From contig NW_026974140.1 of NCBI RefSeq assembly GCF_037042905.1, positions 18,588,001-18,652,000 of the forward strand: a stretch of 64,000 nucleotides of DNA, given 5' to 3'. The position numbers and the translations under genes are program-made. This document shows, one piece after another, positions 33,101-47,000 of the stretch (its first letter is position 1; every line of letters starts with the position of its first letter). Source of the stretch: Lytechinus pictus (Eukaryota; Echinodermata; Echinoidea; Temnopleuroida; Toxopneustidae). The notes beneath the pieces were generated by a model. The model searched no databases, had not been told where the DNA came from, and saw only the letters and a list, made by a program, of their open reading frames with translations.

Positions 33101-36100
33101 GGCTAGTATACGAGCTCCCTTAGCCCGACCCTCACACTGGTTACAGTCTGCATTACGAGGGCGCCCATTACCAACGATGGTCTGGATGATCGGAGGATGC
33201 TGGGAGTACTTCACCTGACAACCGTCTCCAAGTTGAAGAATGGCTGGATGAGTGAAAATAGAGAGATAGTTTATTTTATTGACTTAAGATTTGCTAGTAT
33301 AAATAATGATATATTAGGAATTATATCACTGCATATGGACAATCCAATATCAAAGTTAAAATTTAATCACTATAACATCATAACTATGATTAGATAAAGG
33401 AATACAACTTGGTTAAGTCCATTAGCCAGGAAAAAAATAGAATCATACATTCAGATGTCTACAGGGGAAGCATAATGTCATATCTACCCCTCTTATCTAG
33501 ATACTTAGATGATTAAAAATTGGGAATAGCAATCTAAAACTCAACTAAATCATTTTGTATTGTAATATGAATGGCTTGTCTGACACCTCTTCATAACATT
33601 ATGAAAGAAAAAGTATCCAAACAAGGAAGGTGTCCAACTAATAAATGCAAAACAGGCATCCATATGAAGAACTTTCAATATTTTGATCAGGATTTTTTTT
33701 TAATATTTAGCTACCTTTTTGTGGGTTATATGTATGATGCATGGGTAGATTCCACCCAGCAAGAGACGTAGTGCTCCACTCGTATCCAGGTAGTCTGGTA
33801 GATTGATAAGACCAAATGATCTCTGTACAAGTATGGTATTCATAACCAATCCCAACTGAAAAGAAAAATCATATATCACGATTATTAATAGCTAAATGGG
33901 AAAACAACATTAATCAATATACTTCATCTTACAGGATTATAAATAATGTGGCTGTGGCCATATCAAAATAATAGGTAGAAAACAAGAATGCTAAATTTCT
34001 TAACTATTTCATAGCTGATAAAACAATATTATGTATCATATCTTCAAAAACCTGCTTATAACATTTCATTGATATGATGCACATAGAAATGTTGTAATTC
34101 GGAAAGAAACCCTTTCTATAAACAGAAGTATATTTTCATGGTTAGCTTACACGCCAAACTCCATGGCAGTATTTTCATCACTAACCGTTTTTTTTCTTCA
34201 CAAAACTTGAATCACTAGATAAAAGATGAATTTAGATATGCTACAGCTTTAGACTCTTATTTTATGAACTCTTGCTCCTTCAAGAAAACCTTCCATGAGC
34301 CTAAATCATAGTCTTTTTCATATACATGTTATCTCCACCTCGTTGTATTTCACTTTCTAAAACCTTGTACATTAGATATAGCATCTCCTGAAGTTAAATG
34401 AAAGTAAATATTACGTATACTGACCGAGTGCTTCTTGATCTCCATAGACCAGCTGACCATAAGCATTGAGTTTATCCCAAATAAAGGTATAGTTGAGGAA
34501 TGGTTCCGGCTCTAAGACCGTATGGAACCTTCGACCAGCCATAGTGACCACAGCATGGACAAGCTTGAGGTTACGAGGGATGAAGTGACCGGTCAGTCTA
34601 GCATTGAAGGTAGATGGAAGGCTGTTGACCACTGACCGTTGGCTGTAGTAGTCAAGGGTTGCTCTGGTGCCTGGGATTTCAATCTGCTCATGCATGGCCT
34701 GTGGGGAATAAAATGAATTAAAGATTAAACACATTACATTCACATTACATTCACATCTAAACAATACCTGAAATTTGATACTTCAGACATAGTTAATCAA
34801 AATAATATTAGATATTGGAAACAGGCTCATTTGAGGGTTAAAGGAAAGAATTTGGGATAGGTCTTCGATTTCAAGTTACGTAAGCTTTCAATAATTATTC
34901 AAACTGTTGCACAGCAATGTCAGCACATCAACATGAATTGAATAAATTTCAACTTCATTATATTTTTTGTTCAATAGCAAAGAAAATAAGTTGTGTTTTC
35001 AAAGACTGCACTCTATCTCAACTTGTCCCACACAAATAGCATCACCCTACCAAGCAAAACCATCAAAGAAACCAAGTTAAGTTTTCAATCATGGTGAGAA
35101 ATGAACACATCATCCACCACCCCAGGCTACCACCTACCCTCTGGTCCAGGACAGCACCCAGTATACCCCGAGATCCACAGTTATCCATCACAGCTTGGGG
35201 TAGGATAGAGAACACAGGCTTGATATAAGCACTACCCTTACAATGGACTGTCTCTGGGACGGAGTAAGACACGCTACGACGACCTGGTAGGAGTTCTAAT
35301 TGGATGTTTTCCATCAGGATGATGTCATTGTAAGGGATGTAGGTTGGGATGTGAGCTGTGATGAAGGGATGACGGGCGAAGGATAGTGAGATAGACCCAC
35401 CTCCTATCACCATCATATCAAACCTACAGGGAAAAATGTCAAACATCATTATAAGAGTGTGAAGGAGAGTTTAATTGACTATTATACTCCATCTAACTTG
35501 ATTAATAAGAAAATCAGCCTATAATACAAAGACATGGGATACAAGAACTGCACAATACAAGATACTGGAAGGTAGAAAATAAATTAGGGAGTATTACATG
35601 AAACAAGGAGTTACTTACTTTCACTGACAAGTCTAAAAGTTACTGAGGTTTTCATTATCTGATTGGCTCAAAACAATTTTTTTTAGAGGAAAAAAACCTA
35701 TTTATTTTGCTTTATGACCTGAATATAAATCCAAGTTCACCTTGAATAAAAAAATAATTTGCCAGTCTTCGTTTATAGGTCAAACAAGATATTCAACGCA
35801 AAAACCCCCCTATAGATGTTTATTCATTTTAGTGTCACGCTAGTGCAAGAAAGCTTTAATATGCAGTCATGCCCTTCCGAAATGTGCTAATGCAACCATT
35901 CTTAATTTGAGCACAAGTTGATAAGTAGTGCTAAGAGCTTTCCTGCACCAATCAAACAATATGACTATAATGACCTCTCTCAGAGGTACACACTTACATG
36001 CCATCTTCTCTGGTGTAGGTGAATCCCATAAGAGGTCGGTTATCAACTTGAACTCTGACCCCGACCACCGGTGAGCCCTTGTGTGACAAGACTTTACCTC

Positions 36101-39100
36101 TGATGACAGATACCACACTGTATAAGCAATAAAAATACACTTCTTTAGTCAATGCATACAACTTAAAGGACATTTTTTCGTCTACATTTTAAACCTGAAA
36201 ACTATCTATATGAGAGGTCATTATCCTTTTTGTCAAATGAATTACATTTTTGGTCTCAAAAGGAATTGATATTGTGGGTCAAATATCCCTGAAGATACAT
36301 GAATTATGTAATCTGTAAAATTTCAGAGCAAAATCATTTGAATTATTTTTCTCTTTCACAATTATCAAGCGAGGCTTCACTATTCTGTTAAAATTCATTC
36401 TATGATAAATATTATCCAAGCAGTTGGCAGCCAATTGATTCTTATTCAAATTTTTTATGTGAAAATGTTAAAAAATTTAATTTTACAGTAATTGAACATT
36501 CGCTGAAACACACCTATCATTACTGAAGAGAATCTGAGGTGGACTACGATGGATGCTGTTTGGTTCAATGAGAAACTTGACCCTATCATAGAAGAGGATG
36601 GATGGAGTCAACGCTGAGAGCTGATTGGATGAACGTATGACCTCTACGGGGTCAGGGGGTGCTTCACAGAGGGCATCACCGATACAGATAGATGCACTGA
36701 GACAGCAGTCTGGATCCTCACAATCAATCAAAGAATCTAAATTCAAAAGAAAAGTAGATTAATAATGGAAAATAATTTAACTATAAGCAGATAAAATGAT
36801 TATGAATTTCATGTAGAAATTGAATTCCTGCTTGTGTCATCTCTGTAATTATCTATATTTCTTAAATAATTGTCTAAAATATTTCCATCTTTGCTAAAAA
36901 TAATAAAGTAACAATATCCCTGAGTGTTTTACAGACAATCACTAACATGATACAATAAGAACCATGACCTTACTATTGGACATCATCATCAATGACATTA
37001 TCTTCAATATCCTCCTCCTCCTCCGCTGCCGCCGCTACCACCACCAAGAACATAACAAACTTTATCACTAATCTGTGTAAAGTTACCACTTTTGATTCTC
37101 TCACCTCCATCATTATCCACCTCATCCGTGCAGTCTGTTTCCGTTCCAATACTACATCCCGGTCCATGATATAGCTCCTCACATACACAGCTCCAGGTAG
37201 AATTGATCACTTCACATGAACCATGACCACTACATCCAAATGGACATCCCTCTGTCAGATATAGACAATGCCAATAATTATTAGTGATACACTGGTTCGC
37301 TTTTGATCCATTGTTTCATCTCCATATTAAATTTTTGGGGTTTTGATTGATAGATCAATGGTTTTTAAGAAACATATCACTGAACATATTTACAATTATC
37401 AAGAATAACCATTTGATACAATAACAATGAATTTTGTATCAAGCTATTTACAAATTAAAGCACATAATACACGATATCAAAAAGTCTTCTTTCAAACAGA
37501 AAGACAATCTAGAGACTCATCAAAATTTGATTTTAAGTAAAAATTAAGCTTACAATCCCAACACTTCACAATTAAAATTCCATTCAATTTTCATCAATTC
37601 TTTCAATTCATCAACAGCCACATGTACGGTTATAATATAGAGAATACCTATAGGTACGAAAGAACACAATATTCTTACAGGTCTAAAATAGGGGTGCAAA
37701 TCTTACCAAGTCCACAAAGCTTTCCATTCCAGCCTTGTTCACAGTTACACGAATTGTCTACACACTCTCCATGGGGCGAGCAGGGTAATATACACTCCTC
37801 CTCCTCACACGTTGAACCTGTCCACCCCTCTAAACAATGGCACATTCCAGAGATACATTGAGCATTGGGGAAGCAGTCTGTGTCATTACTGCAGTGGAGG
37901 GTGTCATCTACTAGTACCTCTGAGGGATAAAAAATAAAGAAATCATTAAGAATAGCAAAAAGATGGAAAATGGTATGTATGTACATAAGTACATTTTTAT
38001 TTGTCTAAACTTCTTGACTTAGAATGTTATTTGTTGGGAAGAAATTTAATCAATCCTTAATGCAATAAAAGAACACAAGTTCATAAATATAAAGAATTCT
38101 CAACTGACCCTGTATTACAAATGACATTTTGAAAGAAAAATATTCAAAACTTTGCTATATATAAACAATTCCCAATGTTCAAGGCAAAAACTTTATTACA
38201 GATATCAGATATATCAGCATTGTGAACTTAATGTTTGTCCTTACTACTTCATGCAAGCTTCTAATATTTGATAACCTTTTCTTCACCTAACAGTGTTTCT
38301 TTGGAGTGAATTCCTTCCTATTCATCTACTTTCATTTGACCTTTGACCTTACCCTGTTCACACGCCTCTCCAGTGAATCCTCTGCTACAGACACACTCTC
38401 CTTCTAGACAGACACCATGATGACTACAATCAGCTACCAGGCATTGATCCCAGGGGATGCTACATTCAGGTCCCTTCCAACCTCCCACACACTCACAGAA
38501 ACCATGGACATACTGACCACGACCTGAGCATAGCACTGGACATACACCTGGAAGAGGAATGGGGAGACAAAGACAAAAATTCAGGAATGGATTATTTATA
38601 AGAAAAAAGAAATTACCTAATTAAATCATAAATAAATCAAAGCGGCAAAATTGTTGATGAAGAGTTATGATCCCATTCCATGCAAATCCTGGTATACTAA
38701 TAAAATGTAGGTGAAAACGATTGAATTGCTTTGAGTATTTGTTCAAAACAAAGAGGTCTATAAATAGGAATTTAAAAAGGTTAAAATAACAGTGAGGTTA
38801 CATTACTAAAATCTACTTTATTTTTTATTAATGGTGTTCTTGTATTGCTTAACTTATTTTGAAATCTTAACAGAAAGAACTAATGTCTTTAAAAAATATT
38901 GCAGGCTGAAATGACAAGGTTATTACCAGGCAACAAGGTGGGATTTCCTAAAAATTCCACAAGATTTGATTTTAGTGGTGACTTTAAAATGTCATTTTCA
39001 ACCATTGTTTTTAAGATCCTGCTAAACAAATATCATATATGCCCACTCAAGCTTTAATTTATACAATTATTCATGACATGACTCCCACCAGCATTATCCT

Positions 39101-42100
39101 CTTTTGAAAATCCATTGAATTATGAATTTTACATTTTCAAAGAATAATATTAATTAGGAAATTATTTTTCTAAGGTATAAAGCAAAGCCGTTAACACCAG
39201 CTTTCTATAATTACAGGAAACATAATCCCTCTGGCGCCACCTAAAGTGGGTGGAGGCAATATAAACATTAGATCAAACTTAGAAATACAAGGTATCGTTA
39301 CCATTCAGATTATATACTGTCATATGTAAATTATATTACATCAAGGCTTGTTGATTGGATGCAAAGAAGGCAGCTAGGCTTGCTGACCTAAAAACTGATA
39401 TGAATTTGTCTATTAACATTTAGCAACTTATGAATAATGGTTCCCATTAAAAAAAGTGTAAGCAAAGAGGGTAAAATGTAAATCATTTTTTTTTAATACT
39501 AAGATCTCACAAGCCTATATACAATCACATGTTGCAAACAAATTATTTTTATTAAAAGCTGATTAGATATCTCAATCAAACATCAAATCTAAGAAGTAAA
39601 TTGGTAGAAGTGTGTTCATATAAAATGAAAGCGCGGTAGAACCACATCATAATTATATTATTCATATGACAAGTAAGGATAAGTTGCAAAAAGCAGAACC
39701 ATATTTTTTCCATATGATAAGTACAGGGATAAGGTGAATGTTTACCTTGAGAGCAATCGTTTCCTGTATACTGTTCCTGACATATACACTGCCCTCTCAG
39801 GCAATCCCCATGACCACTGCAATCTCCAGGACAACTCCATCCATCTAAAGGCAAACAACAATAAATAGAAGTGAATAGCTTGAGTTAACATTCCTGCTAA
39901 CATGAAACACATTCTTATGTGATTCAACTAATAAATTTAAGAAAATAATAGCTAACTGTATCTAATATGTGTCTGATTGGTGTATACACTGGGTTTGTAT
40001 TACATCAGGGTAAGATATGAAACAAGTGCAAATGAAATAGATGTTTTGTGTGTCAATTGATTTTAAGAATTGTTTTTTATTAAAAAAATCACCTGATACA
40101 GAAATAGGTTGTTAAAATAAAAAAAAACTTGATATCTTACTTACAAATGTTTTTTCCTCCAATTCTTTTATTTTTTACTTTTTGAAAGTTTCTTACTTTT
40201 TCTTCCAGTCACAAGGTTGACTTCCTCTGCGTAGGGTCCATCGTTGAATACAGCAATGTACCATTCACCAGCATTTAACTCTTCCATGAATGACCATGTA
40301 TGCATCAGGTGACTATTTGACCTCTTGACCCTTGACCCAACCTTACTCTCATCATACTTCAACCCACCAAGCCGGAGTACATCATGATAAGTCAGTTCAG
40401 GCAAGTCTTCATCCAGTGTGTCGGTACTTCGCTTCCCTCGTCTTCCTGTCCCAACATGCACCTGCATGAAATCATAGAAGCTGTGTGAGGGCGCCCTCGC
40501 TCGTTGGGCATACACGACAAAGCCGTTCCGTTTTGAGAGTGTTAAGTTGAATTGAATGAATGTTGCGGAATCAACGGGGCTGAATAGAGTCCAGAAGTGA
40601 CCCGGTGGTATTTCTTTCTGTGCTGCTGTGCCGAATGTGTAAGGTATGGCAGGACTGTGGATTGGTGGTGACGTCGTTGTCATTGTTGTTGTTAATTCTG
40701 TTTAGGAATGAAAAATACAATGTAAGAAATACTACCAATTAGGCAATTACTAATGCTATATCAAACACAATTTAATCTTCAGCCATTGTAATATATGAAG
40801 TAGACAAAGTGATTGATAGGGCTTTATTCTCACACTTTTTCAAATACAAATTGGGCTACATAACAGGTTAAAAAGGAAGGAAACTGTAATACTCACTCCA
40901 AATAAGTATGTCAGTGTAGCTCATTAACATATATATGATATCATACACAAATATGTGTGCTATAATCAGTAGTTAGAACAGAAAAGTCTTACTCAAGTCA
41001 AACAATTAGTTTAGGCAATTTAATTGAAACTGAGATAAACTGAAAGGAACACATCAATCATGATCATGCTATAAAGTTTAACCAAATGCAATATCATTTG
41101 ATATATATATATCAGATATCAAATATCTCTGCTTAATATAGAGATCTGTATAATTCTGAAATCAAGTCTAAATCTGTGCTAAAATAATGAAAAACCATAA
41201 ATGTCAACATCTTCTTACAATATATTTTTCTCATGTGAGCATCAAATATAATAAATTGACCTGTAAGGTAAGAGATTTATCTCAATCTGCTATCCACAGT
41301 TCAACTATGATGCTAGACCAGAGTTTAAATTTTTAAATTGGATTCAGAATAATGACCATAATTGTTACCTATTTCATTTGATGGTGGAAGAGGCCTCTTT
41401 GGTTTTCTTGTCGTTCTCTCCTCGTTACCAGGAGATGTTGGCCTGGTATCATCAATATTGACTGTGTTAGGCATGCTGGGTAAAGGTCGACTCAAGGTCA
41501 CTGGGGGTACAAAGGTCACAAAGGACAAATTGTCAATAGATATATAAAGACTATAACAGACTGTAATATATAATTATATAACACATAAACTCACAATAAA
41601 TATAATGCACAAGAATATATTTCACTGAAAGACATTCCATGGAGAGGGTTATAATTATATCTCATACTCAAGGGTTTTGATAATTATTCTTGATACAAAT
41701 ATAAAGATTGAAGTACAGAGTCTTCGAAGCAATCATTCCATTGCATAATAAAAACAACATTCACAAGAGTATATCAATGAAAAAACTGAACTTATGAAAC
41801 TGAACAAAGTAAAAAGCATCATTGATATGATTATGAGGGATTGAGTGGAGGTATGCATCATGGAGTCACAAACTAGCAGTATAAAAGTTTCTCCCATTGC
41901 CCAAAGGCTAAAATGTAGCTTTGACTCTATCCCTGATAACAACACAAGTTTTTATTGGCAGCAAAAGAGGCAATAGTAGTCATAATCAGCTTACAAGCAT
42001 ATTAATATAAACATCAAACATTTACTTACCTGCAAAATATGTAACAAGAGCAAGAAGGGCTATGGTAAGTAAAACAAGAATAACAGCTAAGCAGCGCCAC

Positions 42101-42453
42101 GACATGTGATCCTTACAGCCGTACTTCTCTTGCATTGTGGGATATTTCATCTCTGAGGTTTCATTGGTTCGTTTACCATTGCTCATTGCTGGGTATGCTG
42201 CCAGAGGGACTCCTGAACTCATGCCCAATGGGTATTCAAATAACCTGGGGGGGAATAGAGAATTATAAGAATACGAAACATGGCAAAGGAATTATAATTT
42301 TGAAGGGTCATTTGTAACTCAAAGTTTATTCTCTATGCATATGTGAAAGAGCAAGCTATTACAGTGATTTCAAATAAATTCTGTTTTCATTTAGCCAGTT
42401 AGAAAAATAGGTCATATTATATCTTCAATTCCCACATTTTCTTCTCCTTACTG

Positions 42454-42485
<32 letters not shown>

Positions 42486-43936
42486 CCATCACCACCACCA
42501 CCACCACCATCATCAAATCATTGTCATCACCATCACCACCAATCTTCTTTAACACGAATGCTAACCACTAGCTTACCTTTCTTGTCTATGCCTTGCATTG
42601 TTGAGTTCATTTAGTGTACCACTGTTAGTTGCTAGGCTACTGGTGGTATGCAACGTCTGAAGATCACATGTTGTCATCAGGGGTACAGCATGGATAATGT
42701 TACCGGTCCTTGGTTGTAGGTACATCCCACTGGATCCTGGTAACGTCTGAGAGGCAGTGTTTGAATGCCGAAGAGAGTTTGGATCTCCTATTGAGTTGTA
42801 CTGATTTTCTATAGAATAATCAACATATGAAGCAAATACAGTTTGGTCATCTGATTCAAGGAATAATGTGTGAGTATTTAGTTTGAAGGATTAGTAACAA
42901 ATGTTATATGACGACACACTTAATGATATACAATATGAATAAATCTATTGTTTCAAACAGCTTTTCTTTGCAAAGTATTTGTAAACTGTTCTTCATTAGT
43001 ATCTATTATAACCCTGTTGGTCTTACAAAGTTCTTTGTTGAAAACAAGATTTTTGAAAGAAACAAATCAGAAAGAACAGATAATCAAAAATTTTAGATTA
43101 AAACAACGGGCCCCTGGGGGCCCGTTGCAGAAAGAGTTGCAATCAATCGCAACTCTAAAAATCATGCGCAACTTGATTTTCAACCAATCAACAGCGTGCA
43201 TTTGGGACTTGCGATTGATTTTTTGACTTGCGTTTTAACGCAACTCTTTCTGCAACGGACCCCAGGTCTTTCAAGTACATATTAGTATCATCTCAATTGC
43301 ATAAGGCTTGTAGGAGAGGGAATGTACCTTTTATTGAGCTATAAATGCCAGTACCAGTACTATATGATTGTGGTAATGATCCCATGAAGGTTGTTTCTTC
43401 TTCATCCTCATTGGTTGGTTGTAGCTGATGATAAACAATACCATGGGGAGGATAAGGCACCCCATTGGTTGGAAGACTGGCTCCTCGAATCTGATTGGCT
43501 GGTGTGCCATGGAATGCTCCATTGAGTAGGTGGGGGTAGGTTGAGAGGCCAATGGGAGGGTAGCCAGGCATGCTGGTCATATGATCCAGTCTTATTGCAC
43601 CTAATGTGTAGTAAGAAAAGAATAATATGGTTTAATCAAATGTTTCAATATCATCAATAAGGAAATATAAACTACTTCGGATCAGATTCTTTGAGAAAAT
43701 ATGAACATAAGAAGTGATAAGAATAGGAAACTGATAATCTAAAATTTTCAAATCTTGAAAGAAGTTGAACGTTAAAATAAAATGTCTTGAATTCTCTACA
43801 AGCAGCATCATCTTATATGTGATTTGGATGAATGAGTGAGCTTTGACAAAGTTTTAAAATCTATGAGTAAGAAAAAAAAGAGGCCCTCTGCCTACAAATT
43901 ATCATCATCAATATCATCACCACCACTATCAGGTGC

Positions 43937-44001
<65 letters not shown>

Positions 44002-47000
44002 CCACCACCACCACCACCATCATCATCACACAACCACCACCACCATCAACACCAACACTATCATCATCATCACCACTGCCACCGCCACCACCACCACCAC
44101 CACCACCACCACCATGACCACCACGACCATCATCATTACCACCGTCACCATCATGATGATGATGATGATAATGAAATGATTGTACTAACCTTGTTGATCT
44201 GGATGATGATGTAATGGTATATCATGGTCCATCTCATTCTCTGTCATTGTAAGACTAGACCTTGTACTCTGACTCCCAGTTGAATGGGCATCTAAACTCT
44301 GTTTCTGCAATTAAAAAAAAAAATCATTAGCAAACCCCACATGATTGACAATCCAAACACAGGATATGCACAATTTTTTTTCCTTGAAATTCCCTTAGGT
44401 TTAAAAAAATTACAAACTCAAGATAAAATGCATCAATTCTATCTTTGAAAATTTTCTTGCAATTGTAATTAAAGGTCAATATACATTCACATTTGTAAAA
44501 AAAAATAATGGATAACATACTATTTAATAAAAATTCTTTTTGTGATATTATATCAGTATGATTAGGCATTTAGAAAAATCATTTTCATTTTCAATATACA
44601 CTGTACATGGATGAATACCTTGTGATAACAATGAACCAGGCAAATAAAGCCAACTACATTTTGTGGAAATTTTCTTTACATGGCTAGAACATGCAAAAGA
44701 ACCATCATTCAAGATTTCAGCAGACAATTTCAGTGTACCTGCAAATTCTAGAAAATATATTCTGAAAAGTGATTGTTGGCGACAACTGTTATCCTTATCA
44801 CATACTTAGCATTTTAATGCTGTCAATAATTTTTGTTTATTTACAATGTGCAGTGAGAATATTTAATATATGTCATATGAATAACTGATCAATATTTGTC
44901 ATCATTCTTTAACATCAAATACTTTGCAGAAGAGACTCAATCACTATGCATTTGCTTTCATCTAATCATTAGTATTCATGAATTTCAAACAAAGTCAGTG
45001 GCAGGCTAAAAATCTCAGTTAAATCTTGTTCGAATAGGTATTATATCTAAAGGCAATGACATCATTGCAACGTTTCTCCTCCTTGTTGAAAAAGAAATCA
45101 CGAAGCATTACATTTGACATTAAATTGTAATAAAGATTCTAAAAATCAAAATGCATGATTCAGAATCCTCCAAAGATCAATAAAACGAGCATAAGATTGT
45201 TTTTATTGGGAATATGATTCTTATATGTTTATAGAAAGTCGGAAGTAAAAGAACCGATTCATAATTTTTTGCTTCATTTTGAACAAATTTAATAAAATTA
45301 GGCTTGTACTGAATGATTTCATATTCAAAGAATTATCTGGAGCCTTTACAGTAATCTTGAAATCTAGTAAAGCCTACATAAGAGCACAAATTAGTTGTAT
45401 ATATTTCATGTGAGTAGTAAAGGTAAGAAGCAATCTACTCCATGATGGAAAGGATGGATTTAAATCCTTACTTTGTGCCTCTAGTTACAAGTAAGATTCT
45501 CATGAGAGCGGTGTGAGAGATTGATTAGAAATTGTGATGGATAATGATTATCTTTTCATATGTATAAAAAAAATGTGCAGACAAGGATCTTGATCAGGTG
45601 ATGATTAATACAAAGTAGAAAGTAATTTCTTGTTCTTTCAAGGGAAAAGCTTAACATGGATTGGTATGAATTTTTCCATAATTCCCTTGTTTAACAGGAA
45701 TAAAGTGAGAGAGAAAATTAGAAGTAAGGGAACCACAAAATCAGGCACATTCATGATCTGGAAACACATTTTTATCATAAGAAATACTTGACTGCAAATT
45801 ACAAGGCATCGATTAAAAAAACCCAACTTCGCATAGTTTATATTAAAGTGAAGGATTAATAGACAACTAAAAAGAAAAAAAATAATCTTGCATTGTAATT
45901 TGTTAATTCATTGAAATCAGAATAGCATGATTTACATAAACCCCTTAATAAAATATATCAAAATTGGTATGTTTAAAAGTTCCTTGTTTCCATAGCTTGT
46001 ATGCTCAGAGCAATACCAGTCAGGGAAGTGTAATTTTCTCATTTTCTTTTTTTAAACAATTAGTGAAGAAGCAAATTTGACAAAGTAAAAGACAGTCATG
46101 ATATTAGCATTTTGTATGTTCTTTTATTACTTACATGTAAATAATGATCAACTTCTTGTAATAGTTGATCATGGTTCACGTCACCCCTCGTTGACGTGCT
46201 AGCATTGATAGAACCTTCCATACTTCCAAGGGTTGAATCAAAGTTATCTGATGGACATTTTAGATCTGATGGTCTTTCTTTACCTGGAAGAGAGAAGAGA
46301 CAGGTAAACTTTATCATTTAGCTCAAAAGATCTCATACTCGGTCAAATTTAACAAATTTAACATCTTTACAAAAATGATCCCTGATATCCATGATCTATC
46401 CTATGAAGACAGGCTTGCCAGAGTAAACCTCACTACGTTAGAAAGGAGGAGAGAAAGGGGAGACCTCATTCAAACATACCGAATCATGACACAAATGGAC
46501 AAATCAAACCCGGACAATTATTTCCAGAGAGTAGAGTGTGCCAGAACAAGAGGACACTCTCTTAAATTTTCCAAGCAACGATCTAGACTGGATATATACG
46601 GAAACACTTCTTTAGCCAAAGGGTTGTCAATCAATGGAATAAACTCCCACAGTCCACAGTTGACGCACCAACACTCCTGCAATTTAAGATACAATTATCA
46701 AAATTGGGTTTTTAAATGGGCTCTAAGAGCCTCCTTAACCCTGCCACACTCATCTGTACACCCTCGTCATGAAGACAGTGAGATGTGGCCATCAAGGTAA
46801 TTTCAAGGTAATTTCTTAATAACTCAACAAAGCTTCATTGCATTATGTGAAACTGAATGTGCTTTATGTTTCTACTTCATACATTAATTATATTACAAAA
46901 CTTTACATACTTTAAAAACAATGAAAATTCGCTGTTATTTCATACAAGCAGTCAATAAACCATTTCCATATACATTACAAATATCAAATCTGGTCTCCAA

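Noticed and set aside
43836-44214. Polyisoleucine/polyserine/polyhistidine frames
   Set aside because: They are artefacts of the ATC/ACC triplet repeat in an intron.
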